DNA of 64,000 nt from Kribbella voronezhensis (lineage in GTDB: Bacteria; Actinomycetota; Actinomycetes; Propionibacteriales; Kribbellaceae), in NCBI RefSeq assembly GCF_004365175.1, contig NZ_SOCE01000001.1, positions 4,223,403-4,287,402 of the forward strand, given 5' to 3'. Below are positions 31,396 to 40,819 of the stretch, piece after piece. Numbering within the stretch: position 1 is the stretch's first letter; every line of letters starts with the position of its first letter. The notes below the pieces were generated by a model, which saw only the letters and a program-made list of their open reading frames with translations, had not been told where the DNA came from and did no database searches. Made by a program: the position numbers and the translations under genes.

Positions 31396-33083
31396 CCACG
31401 CAGACTTTTCTGCTGCCCGATCTCGGTGAAGGGCTGACCGAGGCCGAGGTCGTGCGCTGGCTCGTCGCGGTGGGCGACGTGGTCGCGGTCGACGCACCGG
31501 TCGCCGAGGTCGAGACGGCCAAGTCGATCGTGGAGGTGCCGTCGCCGTACGCCGGTGTCGTCGCCGAACTCCACGCCGACGCCGGTGCCACCGTCGACGT
31601 CGGCAAACCGCTCATCACCATCGGCATCGCCGCTCCCGCGGCGGAAACCTACCGCGAGGAAGAAAAGGCCGGCTCAGGCAATGTCCTGATTGGTTACGGG
31701 ACACCGGAAGGCGGCACCACCGGCAGACGCCGCAAGCGGCGCGGTGCGCAGAGCGCCGCCGCACCCGAGCACACCCCGAACGGCGTCGCACCCGAGCACA
31801 CCCCGAACGGGGTCGCACCAGAGCATTTGTCGAACGGCGTCGCGCTCGGCGAGCGAAGCACGCCCTCGCCCGCATCCGGCGCGTCCACCGGCTCGCCCGC
31901 CTCCGGCGCGTCCACCGGCTCGCCCGCCTCCGGCGCGTCCACCGGCTCGCCCGCCTCCACCGGCTCCACCGGCTCCAGCGGCTCCAGCGGCTCCAGCGAC
32001 TCCACCGGCTCCAGCGACTCCACCGGCTCCGCCGGGTCGGTCGCATCCGTCGCCGGCGGGGTGGGCGATGGGTCCGCGGGAGCGCGGGTGCCGTTGGTGA
32101 TTTCGCCGCTGGTGCGGCGTCTTGCGCGGGATGCGGGGGTTGACCTGCGAGCGCTGATCGGGTCCGGTGCTGGTGGGGTGATCACCCGGCGGGACGTGGA
32201 GGCGGCGATCGCCGCGCCGCAGGCGGGGACGGCCGGCGAGGCATCGGCGTCGGTGCAAGCGGCTGGAGCGATTGTGGCTGGAGCGATTGCGCCGCAGCCG
32301 GAGCGTCGGAGTGGTGCGATGGTGCCGCAGGCGACCGGTCAGGGCGGTGCGGATGTGGTGGCAGCCGGGCAGGACAGCCGCACCGGGTTGGCGGAGTTGC
32401 GGCGTACGCCGATGAGTGGGTTCCGGAAGGCGGTTGCGGCGACGTTGAGCCGGAGTCGGGCGGAGATTCCGGAGGCGACGACCTGGGTGGATGTTGATGC
32501 GACCGCGCTCGTGGAGCTGCGCGAGTCGTTGCGGACGGCAACTGATCCGGGGCCGGGGCTGCTGGCGCTGATGGCGCGGTTCGTGGTGGCCGGTCTGCAG
32601 AAGTATCCGGAGCTGAACGGGTTCGTCGACACCGAGCGGGAGGAACTGGTTCAGTACGACGGGATCAACCTCGGGCTGGCGGCTCAGACCGACCGCGGCC
32701 TCGTCGTACCGGCTGTTGCCGATGCGCAGGCGTTGACGGCTCGCGGGCTGGATGCGGAGATCCGGCGGTTGACGGCGTCCGCACGGGACGGGCGGTTGTC
32801 GACGCGGGAATTGTCGTGCGGGACGTTCACGCTGAACAACTACGGCAGCTTCGGCGTCGACGGCAGCGCGGCGATCATCAACCATCCGCAGGTCGCGATC
32901 CTCGGTGTCGGCCGGATCATCGACCGGCCGTGGGTGGTGGACGGCGAACTGGCGATCCGCAAGCTCACCCAGTTGTCGCTCGTCTTCGACCACCGGGTCT
33001 GCGACGGCGGTGTCGCGGCCGGCTTCCTCCGCTTCGTCGCCGACGCCTTCGAGTCGCCCACCTCAGCCTTCGCCGACCTCTGA
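31392..33083 (+). CDS. bkdC: dihydrolipoamide acyltransferase (E2) with long repetitive linker
   Basis: The 563-residue protein starts at GTG 31392, overlapping the upstream stop. Domains in order: lipoyl domain (1-80; lipoyl lysine K44 in VETAKSIVEV), a long low-complexity linker (about 95-230, with repeats of PEHTPNGVA and GASTGSPAS, then Ser/Gly/Thr), a peripheral-subunit-binding domain (ISPLVRRLARDAGVDLRAL, about 237-275), another Ala-rich linker, and the catalytic domain ending with FDHRVCDGG. It transfers the acyl group from lipoamide to CoA. The linker is unusually long and encoded by near-identical DNA repeats. Confidence 0.92.
   Translation: MTTQTFLLPDLGEGLTEAEVVRWLVAVGDVVAVDAPVAEVETAKSIVEVPSPYAGVVAELHADAGATVDVGKPLITIGIAAPAAETYREEEKAGSGNVLIGYGTPEGGTTGRRRKRRGAQSAAAPEHTPNGVAPEHTPNGVAPEHLSNGVALGERSTPSPASGASTGSPASGASTGSPASGASTGSPASTGSTGSSGSSGSSDSTGSSDSTGSAGSVASVAGGVGDGSAGARVPLVISPLVRRLARDAGVDLRALIGSGAGGVITRRDVEAAIAAPQAGTAGEASASVQAAGAIVAGAIAPQPERRSGAMVPQATGQGGADVVAAGQDSRTGLAELRRTPMSGFRKAVAATLSRSRAEIPEATTWVDVDATALVELRESLRTATDPGPGLLALMARFVVAGLQKYPELNGFVDTEREELVQYDGINLGLAAQTDRGLVVPAVADAQALTARGLDAEIRRLTASARDGRLSTRELSCGTFTLNNYGSFGVDGSAAIINHPQVAILGVGRIIDRPWVVDGELAIRKLTQLSLVFDHRVCDGGVAAGFLRFVADAFESPTSAFADL
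31761..32030 (+). repeat. repeat-encoded flexible linker in E2
   Basis: Within the E2 gene a 27-base unit coding GASTGSPAS is present about three times (31868-31950). A PEHTPNGVA unit of the same length occurs two to three times before it (31763-31840). A Ser/Gly/Asp/Thr tract of 9-15-base units follows. All keep the frame. Confidence 0.75.
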
Positions 33084-33101
33084 CCTCCGCTCTCGCCGAC
33101 C

Positions 33102-33158
33102 ACGGAGCTCAGCGCCGGCCACGGAGCTCAGCGCCGGCCTCGGAGCTCAGCGCCGGCC
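33102..33158. repeat. three tandem 19-bp units between convergent genes
   Basis: The unit CGGAGCTCAGCGCCGGCC preceded by A or T occurs at 33102, 33121 and 33140, with only one base varying. It fills the gap between the convergent E2 and TetR genes. It has no spacers, so it is not a CRISPR array. It may bind a protein or simply be a slippage product. Confidence 0.75.
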
Positions 33159-33166
33159 TCGGTGGA

Positions 33167-33874
33167 TCAGCGGAGTTGGCGGGGGCGGAGGCCGATGAGG
33201 ACGGCGCGGAGGCCGGCTTCGAAGCGCGCCTGCGGACCGGCGAGGTCTTCGCGGTTGAGGTACGCGGCCAGGGTCGCGGCGCCGACACCTAGTTGGTCGC
33301 CGGCGGCATCGGCCCACTCCTGCTCACTCATGCCGCTGCGCTGGACGATCGCGGTCCACGCTGCGTCGGTGACCGCGGCACCGACCACGTAGTGGAAGAC
33401 CGCGGAGACGGCCGCATCGAGGTGCACACCCTTGAACCCGGCCGCGGTGAGAATCGTGAGCACGCGTTCGGCGTACGCCTGGTAGTTCGGTCCGAGTCCC
33501 GCGTGGCTCGCGAGTAGCTGTGGCGCCCAGGAGTGCTGCCCGAGGACGTCGTACGCCGCTCGCGCGAGCACCGTGAGTCGGTCGCGCCAATCGCCGTCGT
33601 CGGCCGGTACCAAGGCTTCACCGATGACGGTGTCGACGGCCAGTTCGAGGAGGTCGTTCTTGTTCGCCACTCGCCAGTAGAGCGCCGACGTCGCCGCCGT
33701 ACCGAGCTCGGTGGCGAGGCGACGCATCGACAACTTCTCCAGGCCGTCCCGGTCGAGGATCTCGATCGTCGCCTGAATGATGTCCTCGCGGCTCAGCGGC
33801 GCCCGCGTCTCGCCCGGCTCCGCGCGCAACCACACCGACCCGAGCACGGTCTTCGCATCCGCTTCCCGGGCCAT
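33167..33874 (-). CDS. TetR-family transcriptional regulator
   Basis: The protein of about 235 residues has an N-terminal HTH (LSMRRLATELGTAATSALYW, about 47-66) and a C-terminal domain of the TetR_C_1 (tetracycline-repressor-like) type with GWxYxx-like helices (AVFHYVVGAAVTD). ATG 33874 is preferred, seven bases after TAGGGT; the frame extends to 33931. Its target is not obvious: neighbours are the convergent E2 gene and a protease. Confidence 0.85.
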   Translation of the reverse strand: MAREADAKTVLGSVWLRAEPGETRAPLSREDIIQATIEILDRDGLEKLSMRRLATELGTAATSALYWRVANKNDLLELAVDTVIGEALVPADDGDWRDRLTVLARAAYDVLGQHSWAPQLLASHAGLGPNYQAYAERVLTILTAAGFKGVHLDAAVSAVFHYVVGAAVTDAAWTAIVQRSGMSEQEWADAAGDQLGVGAATLAAYLNREDLAGPQARFEAGLRAVLIGLRPRQLR

Positions 33875-33978
33875 GACCGAGACCCTAGCTGAAACATCGT
33901 CCCAGAGCGAAACACGACGTTTCAGCCCCATGCACCGGATGGCCGGTCCCCGTGGGCCCGGCCATCCGAGGGGACGAG

Positions 33979-34776
33979 TCAGCTGTTGATCTGGGCCTGG
34001 AGAGCGGAGGCGTACGACGCGACCTCGGCGTACACACCGGGGTTGCCGGCGTCCGCGCAGCCGATGCCCCAGGAGACGACGCCGAAGAGCCGGCCGTTCA
34101 GGACCAGCGGGCCGCCGGAGTCGCCCTGGCAGGAGTCCTTGCCGCCGGACTTGTACCCGGCGCAGATCTCGCCGTTGGCCACGTAACCGTCGCTCGCGTA
34201 CACGTCACCGCAGTACGCGTCGCCGAGCACCGGCACGAGAACCTTCTGGAACCGGTCTTCCGGCCCGGTGCCCTCCGTGTCGCCCCAGCCGTAGACGGTC
34301 GACTGCGCGCCGACGGCGTCCGCGGCCCGGCTGGTCTCCAGCGGCAGCGTGGCGACTCCGATGAACGGCGTGGTGAGGGTCAGGACCGCGACGTCGTGAC
34401 CGCCGACCCGCCCGTACTGCGGGTCCTTCCAGATCTTCGAGATCTTCGAGGTCCGGCCGCCGGTCGACTTCAGGTCGTCCCGGCCCTGGATGGCGGTGTA
34501 GGTGCTCCGCGGCTGCCCGACGCAGTGCGCCGCGGTGACGAGCTTGTTCGCCGCGACGAGCGTGGCGCCGCAGTACTGACCGCTGGGCACCGGGGAGTTG
34601 CTGTTGTTCAGCGCGATCGCCCAGGGCGCCTGCGCGGTGCTGGCCAGCGAGCCACCGACGATGTTGGTGGTCGGCGGCGCCGTTCTCGCCTCGGCCGTAC
34701 CGACGGCGCCGGCTGATGCCAGGGCGACCGCGGTGACGGCCAGCGCCGTACGGGCGAACTTGAGCTTTCCGGTCAT
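33979..34776 (-). CDS. secreted trypsin-like serine protease (S1A)
   Basis: The 265-residue preproenzyme has a signal peptide (MTGKLKFARTALAVTAVALA, cleavage near AEA) and a short propeptide ending at IVGG, the classic trypsin activation point. The catalytic triad is visible: TAAHC, GHDVAVL and KDSCQGDSGGP. The Asp six residues before the active Ser predicts cleavage after Arg or Lys. Six cysteines suit three disulfides. It should act outside the cell in protein degradation, which fits the peptide catabolism genes further on. Confidence 0.94.
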   Translation of the reverse strand: MTGKLKFARTALAVTAVALASAGAVGTAEARTAPPTTNIVGGSLASTAQAPWAIALNNSNSPVPSGQYCGATLVAANKLVTAAHCVGQPRSTYTAIQGRDDLKSTGGRTSKISKIWKDPQYGRVGGHDVAVLTLTTPFIGVATLPLETSRAADAVGAQSTVYGWGDTEGTGPEDRFQKVLVPVLGDAYCGDVYASDGYVANGEICAGYKSGGKDSCQGDSGGPLVLNGRLFGVVSWGIGCADAGNPGVYAEVASYASALQAQINS

Positions 34777-34914
34777 GCCTCACGCTCCAGGTGTCATCTC
34801 TGGCTGCAAGGGCCGGAGCAGCCATGTGCGGAGAAGAGTCACCCGAACACGGTGGGTAGCGCAAGCGATTGTTTGAGGCACATCGGTGACGGCGCAGCGC
34901 TGTGTCACGCCGAA

Positions 34915-36099
34915 TCAGACAGTGGTGAGTACTGCGCCCGGCTGCTCGGCTGGGCGATGGCGCCGGTCGAGGAGGCCTGACACCAGGGCTACGGCGAGGC
35001 CCGAGGCGGCCAAGGCGGCGCCTACCCAGTTGGGCGCGGTGTAGCCGAGGCCGTGCTCGATGGTGAGGCCGCCGAGGTAGGCGCCGCCCGCGTTGCCGAG
35101 GTTGAAGGCGGCGATGTTCGCGGCGGAGGCGAGTGCCGGCGCACCTTTCGCCTTGTCCATCACCCGCTTCTGCAGCGGCGCCACGGTGGCGAATCCAGCC
35201 GCACCGAACAACGCGATGGTGATTGCCGACGGCAACTTTGCGTGGGCGGTGAAGACGAAGACGGCCAGCACTGCGGCCAGCAGCGCGAGGATCACGTAGA
35301 GGCTCGGCATCAGCGATCGGTCCGCCGCCTTGCCGCCGAGGAGGTTCCCGACCACCAGGCCGCCGCCGAAAAGCACCAGCAGCCAGGTCACGGTGCCCGA
35401 GGAGAAGCCGGCGACCTCGGTCATCATCGGCGCGATGTAGGTGAAGGACGCGAACACGCCGGCGAAACCGAACGCGGTCATCGCCAGTGCGAGCCACACC
35501 TGGAGGTTGCGGAACACGGCCAGTTCGCTGCGCAGGCCCGGCCCTTCGCTCACCGACTGGTTGGGAACCAGCGCGACGATGCCGAGCAGGCCGATCACCC
35601 CGAGAGCGGTGACGGCCCAGAAGGTGGAGCGCCAGCCGAAGTGCTGACCGAGCGCGGTTCCACCCGGTACGCCGAGCACGTTCGCCACGGTCAGCCCGGT
35701 GAACATCAGCGCGATCGCGCTGGCCTGCTTCGCCTTCGGGACCAGCGACGCGGCGACCACCGAGCCGACCCCGAAGAACGCGCCGTGCGACAGCGCCGCG
35801 ACGATCCGGCCGGCCATGAGTACGCCGTACGAGGGAGCGACCGCGGAGATCAGGTTGCCCACGACGAACAGGCCCATCAAGGCGATCAGCACGGTCTTGC
35901 GGGAGATCTTCGAGCCGATCGCGGTGAGCAGTGGGGCACCGACGACGACACCGAGCGCATAGCCGGAGATCAGCAGTCCGGCCGAGGGGATGCTCACGCC
36001 GAAGTCGGTGGCGACCTCCGGCAGCAGACCCATGATGACGAATTCGGTGGTGCCGATCCCGAAGGCACCGATGGCCAGCGCTAGCAAAGCGGCGGGCAT
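34915..36099 (-). CDS. MFS transporter, DHA1 family (Cmx/AraJ-like)
   Basis: The protein of about 394 residues has 12 predicted helices, with AIGAFGIGTTEFVIMGLLPE in the first and a loop motif SKISRKTV. Such DHA1 members export chloramphenicol, sugars or other small compounds. ATG 36099 has GAGGAGAG upstream; the frame to 36159 lacks a site. It is divergent from a MarR regulator. Confidence 0.9.
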   Translation of the reverse strand: MPAALLALAIGAFGIGTTEFVIMGLLPEVATDFGVSIPSAGLLISGYALGVVVGAPLLTAIGSKISRKTVLIALMGLFVVGNLISAVAPSYGVLMAGRIVAALSHGAFFGVGSVVAASLVPKAKQASAIALMFTGLTVANVLGVPGGTALGQHFGWRSTFWAVTALGVIGLLGIVALVPNQSVSEGPGLRSELAVFRNLQVWLALAMTAFGFAGVFASFTYIAPMMTEVAGFSSGTVTWLLVLFGGGLVVGNLLGGKAADRSLMPSLYVILALLAAVLAVFVFTAHAKLPSAITIALFGAAGFATVAPLQKRVMDKAKGAPALASAANIAAFNLGNAGGAYLGGLTIEHGLGYTAPNWVGAALAASGLAVALVSGLLDRRHRPAEQPGAVLTTV

Positions 36100-36169
36100 G
36101 GTTTCTGCTCTCCTCGAACGTAGTCTTGTGACTGTTACCGGCGTCCGCGATAGTTGCACACGCGGGCTA

Positions 36170-36198
36170 TTGCATAAGCGTCATACTGCCTCATGCAA
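36170..36198. promoter_or_regulatory. MarR operator candidate
   Basis: TTGCAT and ATGCAA form an inverted repeat 17 bases apart in the gap between the divergent MFS and MarR genes. A further TTGCA lies at 36153. Such pairs typically bind MarR dimers. Confidence 0.4.
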
Positions 36199-36231
36199 CG
36201 GTGAAGTTCAAGCGCGGGCCGAGGAGGAGCT

Positions 36232-36690
36232 GTGGGACTACCGGATGACGCCGCCGAGGCGCGCGCCCAGGGATGGCGGACGCTGGCGGCGCTGCATGCC
36301 CGGATCGAGGACGAGCTGGAGCGGGCACTGCAGAAGCAGCACGGCTTGTCGGTGAGTGAGTACAGCGTGCTCGACGTGCTCGCCCGCCAGGACGACTACC
36401 ACCTGCGGATGAACCAGCTGTCGAACGCGGTGGTGCTCAGCCAGTCCGCGACGACCCGCCTGGTCAACCGCCTCGAGGACCGCAAACTCCTCGAGCGCTA
36501 CCTCTGCCCCACCGACCGCCGCGGCATCTACACCGAAGTCACCCCGGCCGGCCGCGCCCTTCTCGACCAGGCCCAGCCCACCCACGACGCAGTACTGACC
36601 ACCGCCCTGGCCAAAGCCGCCGACCTCCCTGAACTCTCCCCCCTCGTCACCGCGCTCTCAGAACTCGCCCTCCCCGCAAAAGCCGGCTGA
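36232..36690 (+). CDS. MarR-family regulator
   Basis: The 152-residue protein has a winged HTH (LRMNQLSNAVVLSQSATTRL, about 62-81, followed by the DRKLLERYLCPTDRRG wing). It starts at GTG 36232 behind GAGGAGGAGC. As the divergent neighbour of an efflux gene it is the likely repressor of that gene and itself. Confidence 0.9.
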   Translation: MGLPDDAAEARAQGWRTLAALHARIEDELERALQKQHGLSVSEYSVLDVLARQDDYHLRMNQLSNAVVLSQSATTRLVNRLEDRKLLERYLCPTDRRGIYTEVTPAGRALLDQAQPTHDAVLTTALAKAADLPELSPLVTALSELALPAKAG

Positions 36691-36778
36691 CGAACGCTCC
36701 GGCGACCGGCTGTGGGTTGGCTGAAGATCGAGGCCGGAAGGTGGTCCCGGGGGTGAGGGGCTGGCCAAGATCGGGGAC

Positions 36779-38098
36779 ATGGGTGAGATCAGTGAGCGCG
36801 CGGCCGTGCGGCGGTTGCATGATCGGTTGGGGTTCGGGCTCGGGCCGGGGGATGCGGAGGCCGGGTACGACGTCGCCGTACGGCGGTTGCTCGGGGTGGC
36901 CGGGGAAGGTGCGCCGCCACCGGCGTTGACGGCTCCGGCGCCGGTCGAGAAGCCGGCCAAGGGGCAGAAGCGGGACAAGGAAGCCAGGAAGGCGGCGAAC
37001 AAGGCCCGGGTCGCGCAAGAGGCGAAGGTTACCGGGTGGTGGCTCGACCGGATGGTGGCGAGCGGGGGAGCCGTTGGCGGGCCCGCGGGGGCTGCGACCG
37101 AGCGGTTGACCTGGTTCTGGCACGGGCACTTCGCGACCAGTGAGCAGAAGGTGCGGAGTCCGCAGTTGATGCTCGCGCAGAACCAGACGTTCCGGAAGTT
37201 CGCTCGGGGCAGCTTCACCGAACTCGCGCGGGCGATGGTGGTCGACGCGGCGATGATTCGGTGGCTGGACGGCAACGACAACCGCGAAGGGTCGCCGAAC
37301 GAGAACCTGGCGCGCGAGTTCCTCGAACTGTTCACGCTCGGCATCGGTCACTACGCCGAGACCGACGTCTTCGAAGGTGCTCGCGCACTGACCGGCTGGA
37401 CGATTCGGCGTACGTCGACGCAGGCCCGGTTCGTCCCGGCCCGGCACGACTCCGCGCCGAAGACGATGCTGGGCAAGACCGGCAACTTCGATGCGAAGGG
37501 TTTCGTCGACCTCGCGCTCGCGAAGCCGGAGTCGGCGCCGTTCGTGATCGAGCGGTTGTGGTTCCGGCTCGTGTCGGCGACGCCGCCGCCGGCCGCGACG
37601 ATGGACCGGCTCGTGGCGGCCTACGGGGTACGCCGGGATGTCGGCGCCGTCCTCAAGGCGATCACCGCGGAGCCTGCTTTCAGGGACAGCGGATCGACTC
37701 TGGTGAAGCAGCCGGTCGAGTGGGTGGTCGGGCTGATGCGGGCCCTCGGGGTACAGCCGGCCAAGCTCGACGACAAGAGCCGGATGAAAGTGCTCGCGGG
37801 GTTGCGGGGGATGGGGCAACTCCCGCTGCGACCGCCGAGCGTCGGCGGTTGGCCGTCAGGGGGAAGCTGGCTGACCACCTCAGCCGGCGTGACCCGCTTG
37901 CAGCTTGCGCTCTTGCTGGCAAGGAATGCCGAGCTCGGGCAACTGCAGAAGTCCAGCGCGCGCGTCGACGGAGTACGGGCTTTGCTGGGGGTCGATCAGT
38001 GGTCGACGCGGACCCGAGATGCCCTGGCCGGTGTGACCGAACCCGCGCAAATGGTCGCCGTCGCGGCCTGCGCGCCCGAGTACGTAGTGAGCGGTTGA
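36779..38098 (+). CDS. DUF1800 family protein
   Basis: The 439-residue protein has the DUF1800 hallmarks: an N-terminal RLHDRLGFG segment, a Lys/Ala-rich stretch, LTWFWHGHFATSEQKV near 108, ENLAREFLELFTLG near 172 and ALTGWTIRR. The family is always paired with DUF1501 proteins, as here. Its function is unknown, though such pairs are linked to secretion or cell-surface processes. CAAGAT lies 7 bases before the ATG, so it is probably leaderless. Confidence 0.9.
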   Translation: MGEISERAAVRRLHDRLGFGLGPGDAEAGYDVAVRRLLGVAGEGAPPPALTAPAPVEKPAKGQKRDKEARKAANKARVAQEAKVTGWWLDRMVASGGAVGGPAGAATERLTWFWHGHFATSEQKVRSPQLMLAQNQTFRKFARGSFTELARAMVVDAAMIRWLDGNDNREGSPNENLAREFLELFTLGIGHYAETDVFEGARALTGWTIRRTSTQARFVPARHDSAPKTMLGKTGNFDAKGFVDLALAKPESAPFVIERLWFRLVSATPPPAATMDRLVAAYGVRRDVGAVLKAITAEPAFRDSGSTLVKQPVEWVVGLMRALGVQPAKLDDKSRMKVLAGLRGMGQLPLRPPSVGGWPSGGSWLTTSAGVTRLQLALLLARNAELGQLQKSSARVDGVRALLGVDQWSTRTRDALAGVTEPAQMVAVAACAPEYVVSG

Positions 38099-38106
38099 GG
38101 AGAATC

Positions 38107-39357
38107 ATGGACAACCTGACCCGGCGCCGGTTCCTGACGATGAGCGGAGTGACTGCTGCGGGTGCGCTCGCGGTCGGCGCGACGCAGGTGAGCTGGTCCG
38201 ACCTGATGACCGCTGCGGTCCGGGATCCCTTGAACAGTGAGGATTCCGTGCTCGTCGTGGTGACGCTGTACGGCGGGAACGACGGCTTGAACACAGTGAT
38301 CCCGGCCGGCGATCCGGCGTACCAGCAGGCTCGGCCGGATCTCGCGTATCAGCCGAACGACGTCCTGGATCTTGGTGACGGCCTGGGACTCAACCCTGGT
38401 TTGAAGGGGCTGAAGGGCCTGTGGGACGACAAGTCGCTCGCGATCGTGCGCGGGGTCGGCTATCCCGATCCGGATCGCAGTCACTTCCGGTCGATGGCGA
38501 TCTGGCAGACCGCCTCGCCGAAGACCTCGGTACCGACCGGCTGGCTGGGCCGATGGCTCGACGCCACCGGCTCGGATCCGTTGCGGGCGGTGTCGGTGGA
38601 GCCGACGCTGCCGCCGTTGTTAGCAGGGGCCACGACGGCGGCAGCGTCTCTACCGGTCCGCGGACTCAAACTCCCGGACGGAAAGCTCGGTACTGCGTTC
38701 GCGGCGTTGGGCAAGCCTCTGGCCGGTGAGGAGCATTGGCAGGCGCAGGCGGCGAAGTCGCTGCAGGACCTGCAGGAAGCGGTCCGGGTGCTCGGAGGTG
38801 CTGTGCACGACCAGGCCGACACCGAGGACGACGAGGACGACGAGAAGACCAAGGGGACCTCGGCCGGTGGCGGGTCGCAGCTGGGCGCGCAGTTGGACCT
38901 CGTTGCCGGACTGATCGAGGCCGGGGTGCCGACGCGGGCGTACTCCGTGTCGCTCGGTGGTTTCGACACGCACGCCGACGAAAGGGGCACTCAGCAACGA
39001 TTGCTCGGTGAGTTGGACGGGGCGCTGACGCCGTTCGTCGAGCGGATGCGGAAGGGCGATCGGGGACGGCAGGTCGTCGTCCTGGTGTACTCCGAGTTCG
39101 GGCGGCGGGTGCATGCGAACGGGAGCGACGGGACCGACCATGGCACGGCAGGGCCGCTGTTCGTGATCGGCGACAAGGTGAAGGGCGGCTTCTTCGGGGA
39201 GCAGCCGAGCCTGACCGACCTGTCGAACGGCGATCTCAAGGCGACGACGGATTTCCGCGACGTCTACGGGACGGTACTGCGGGATGTGCTCGGCTGCGAT
39301 CCGGGCAAGGTGCTCGACGGGTACGACGGCCAGGTCGACGGGTTGCTCAAGGTGTGA
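38107..39357 (+). CDS. DUF1501 family protein with Tat signal
   Basis: The 416-residue protein has a twin-arginine signal (NLTRRRFLTMSG) and a DUF1501 (sulfatase/alkaline-phosphatase-like) domain: VVTLYGGNDGLNTVIP near 50, GFDTHADE near 285 and SEFGRRVHAN near 330. It is probably exported folded. An acidic low-complexity stretch (TEDDEDDEK) lies near 240. GAGGAG precedes ATG 38107, eight bases after the DUF1800 stop. The longer overlapping frame from 37261 is antisense-like and rejected. Confidence 0.9.
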   Translation: MDNLTRRRFLTMSGVTAAGALAVGATQVSWSDLMTAAVRDPLNSEDSVLVVVTLYGGNDGLNTVIPAGDPAYQQARPDLAYQPNDVLDLGDGLGLNPGLKGLKGLWDDKSLAIVRGVGYPDPDRSHFRSMAIWQTASPKTSVPTGWLGRWLDATGSDPLRAVSVEPTLPPLLAGATTAAASLPVRGLKLPDGKLGTAFAALGKPLAGEEHWQAQAAKSLQDLQEAVRVLGGAVHDQADTEDDEDDEKTKGTSAGGGSQLGAQLDLVAGLIEAGVPTRAYSVSLGGFDTHADERGTQQRLLGELDGALTPFVERMRKGDRGRQVVVLVYSEFGRRVHANGSDGTDHGTAGPLFVIGDKVKGGFFGEQPSLTDLSNGDLKATTDFRDVYGTVLRDVLGCDPGKVLDGYDGQVDGLLKV

Positions 39358-40819
39358 GCGACGTGGTTGCCGCTGGCAACCTCAGGCGGAAGCACGCACC
39401 CGGCCGGCCGTCGGGGCGATCGGTGCAGACGAGCTCACCGCCGTGGGCGCGGGCGAATCCGCGGGCGATCGGGAGACCGAGGCCGGAGCCTTGGCTGCGC
39501 TCGCCGTGGACGAGACGTTGGAAGATCCGCTCTCTGTCCGGCGGTGGCACGCCGGGTCCGTTGTCCTGGACAACGATCTCGATGGTTCGGTGCTCGGCTG
39601 CGGAGTTGATGAGGATGTCCACCTCGCCGCGGCCGGCGGTGGCGTTGCGGGCGTTGTCCAGGAGGTTGGCGAGGATCTGGGTGAGGCGGTCGGGGTCCGC
39701 GAAGACCGACAGGTCCGGGCCGGCGAGGCGCACCGTGAGGCTCGGAGCAACCAGTCGGAGGCGGTCGATCTGGGCCTTGGCAAGGGCGCGGAGGTGGACC
39801 GGGCGGGGGCGGAGTTCAAGGCCCGCGTCGATCCTGGCCAGTTCGAGGAGGTCCGCGACGAGGGTGCCGGCCCGGCGGGATTCGCGGACCAGGAGGAGTT
39901 CGAGTTCCTCCCGGCGTTGTGTCGGGGTGTCGGGAGTCAACTGGAGCAGGGTTTCCGCCGCGGTTTGGAGGCCGGCGATCGGCGTACGGAGTTCGTGGGC
40001 GGCGTCGGCGACGAATTGGCGCATGCGTTGTTCCGAACCGCGCGCGGTCCGTTCGGCGCCTTCGAGGGAGTCGAGCATCTCGTCGAAGGCCGCGGCCGTG
40101 CGGCCGAGTTCGGTGTCGGTGCGCGTCGGCTGCAGGCGCCCACCGCGTCGCCCTGCCGCGATCGAGCGGGCAAGCGAGGTCATCGCGTCCAGCGGCGCCA
40201 GCGCGAACCGCATGCCGAGGATGAGGCCCAGCGCGGTGATGAGCAGGGCCGCGCCACCGGAGATGAGCAGGACCCGGCGCAGGGTGCGGCTGGCGCCGTC
40301 GAGCAGTGAGGTGTCGGCGGTGAGGATGAGGGTGGCGCCGCGGGTGCGCTGGCCGGCCTGCAAGGTCGCGCGGACCTCGCGGATCTGGCCGGTGGGCTCG
40401 ACCGGTGGGGCGCCGAATTGCTGACCGCCGCGAAGAGTGAGCGTCACCCGGACGCCGTCGGCGTCGATCCGGCGGACGAGGTTCGCCGGCGGCACGTTCT
40501 GACGGGCCAACTGCTGGGCCAGTTGGGCCCGGCCGTTCAGCAGCGTGTTGAGGTTGCGCTCGGCCTGGGCGTCGAAGATCGCCTTCACTGCCAGGCCGGT
40601 GATCGGCAGTACGACGAGCAGCACGACCAGCGCGGTTACTGTCACTCGCCGTCGCAAGGACTCGGTCCGCAGGCGTGAGGAGGACGGAGCCGCGGTTGGC
40701 GTCGAGGCGGGTGATTGGGGTGGTGCGCCAACCTGGGGTGGTGCGCCGACCTGGGGTGTGGTGGCGGCGGGGCTGGGTCGGGTGGGGGTGGACGGGTCTT
40801 GGCCGGGTGGGTGGTTCAT
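39347..40819 (-). CDS. two-component sensor histidine kinase
   Basis: The 490-residue kinase has a Pro-rich cytoplasmic start with a PQVGAPPQVGAPP repeat, a membrane helix near 60-80, an extracytoplasmic sensor region, a second helix near 182-202, a HAMP domain, the H-box FVADAAHELRTPI, an N-box LLDNARNA and a G-box SGLGLPIA. It autophosphorylates on the H-box histidine and passes phosphate to the regulator encoded just upstream. Its ATG overlaps that gene's stop (40816-40819). The signal is unknown. Confidence 0.93.
   Translation of the reverse strand: MNHPPGQDPSTPTRPSPAATTPQVGAPPQVGAPPQSPASTPTAAPSSSRLRTESLRRRVTVTALVVLLVVLPITGLAVKAIFDAQAERNLNTLLNGRAQLAQQLARQNVPPANLVRRIDADGVRVTLTLRGGQQFGAPPVEPTGQIREVRATLQAGQRTRGATLILTADTSLLDGASRTLRRVLLISGGAALLITALGLILGMRFALAPLDAMTSLARSIAAGRRGGRLQPTRTDTELGRTAAAFDEMLDSLEGAERTARGSEQRMRQFVADAAHELRTPIAGLQTAAETLLQLTPDTPTQRREELELLLVRESRRAGTLVADLLELARIDAGLELRPRPVHLRALAKAQIDRLRLVAPSLTVRLAGPDLSVFADPDRLTQILANLLDNARNATAGRGEVDILINSAAEHRTIEIVVQDNGPGVPPPDRERIFQRLVHGERSQGSGLGLPIARGFARAHGGELVCTDRPDGRPGACFRLRLPAATTSLTP

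Noticed and set aside
31868..31950. CRISPR-like repeats in the E2 gene
   Set aside because: They keep the reading frame and encode a Ser/Gly/Pro linker.
33102..33158. CRISPR-like repeat array
   Set aside because: Units are 19 bp in direct tandem without spacers, and no cas genes are nearby.
37261..38106. Extended frame in front of the DUF1501 gene
   Set aside because: It overlaps DUF1800 in another frame, and the Tat signal begins at ATG 38107 behind GAGGAG.
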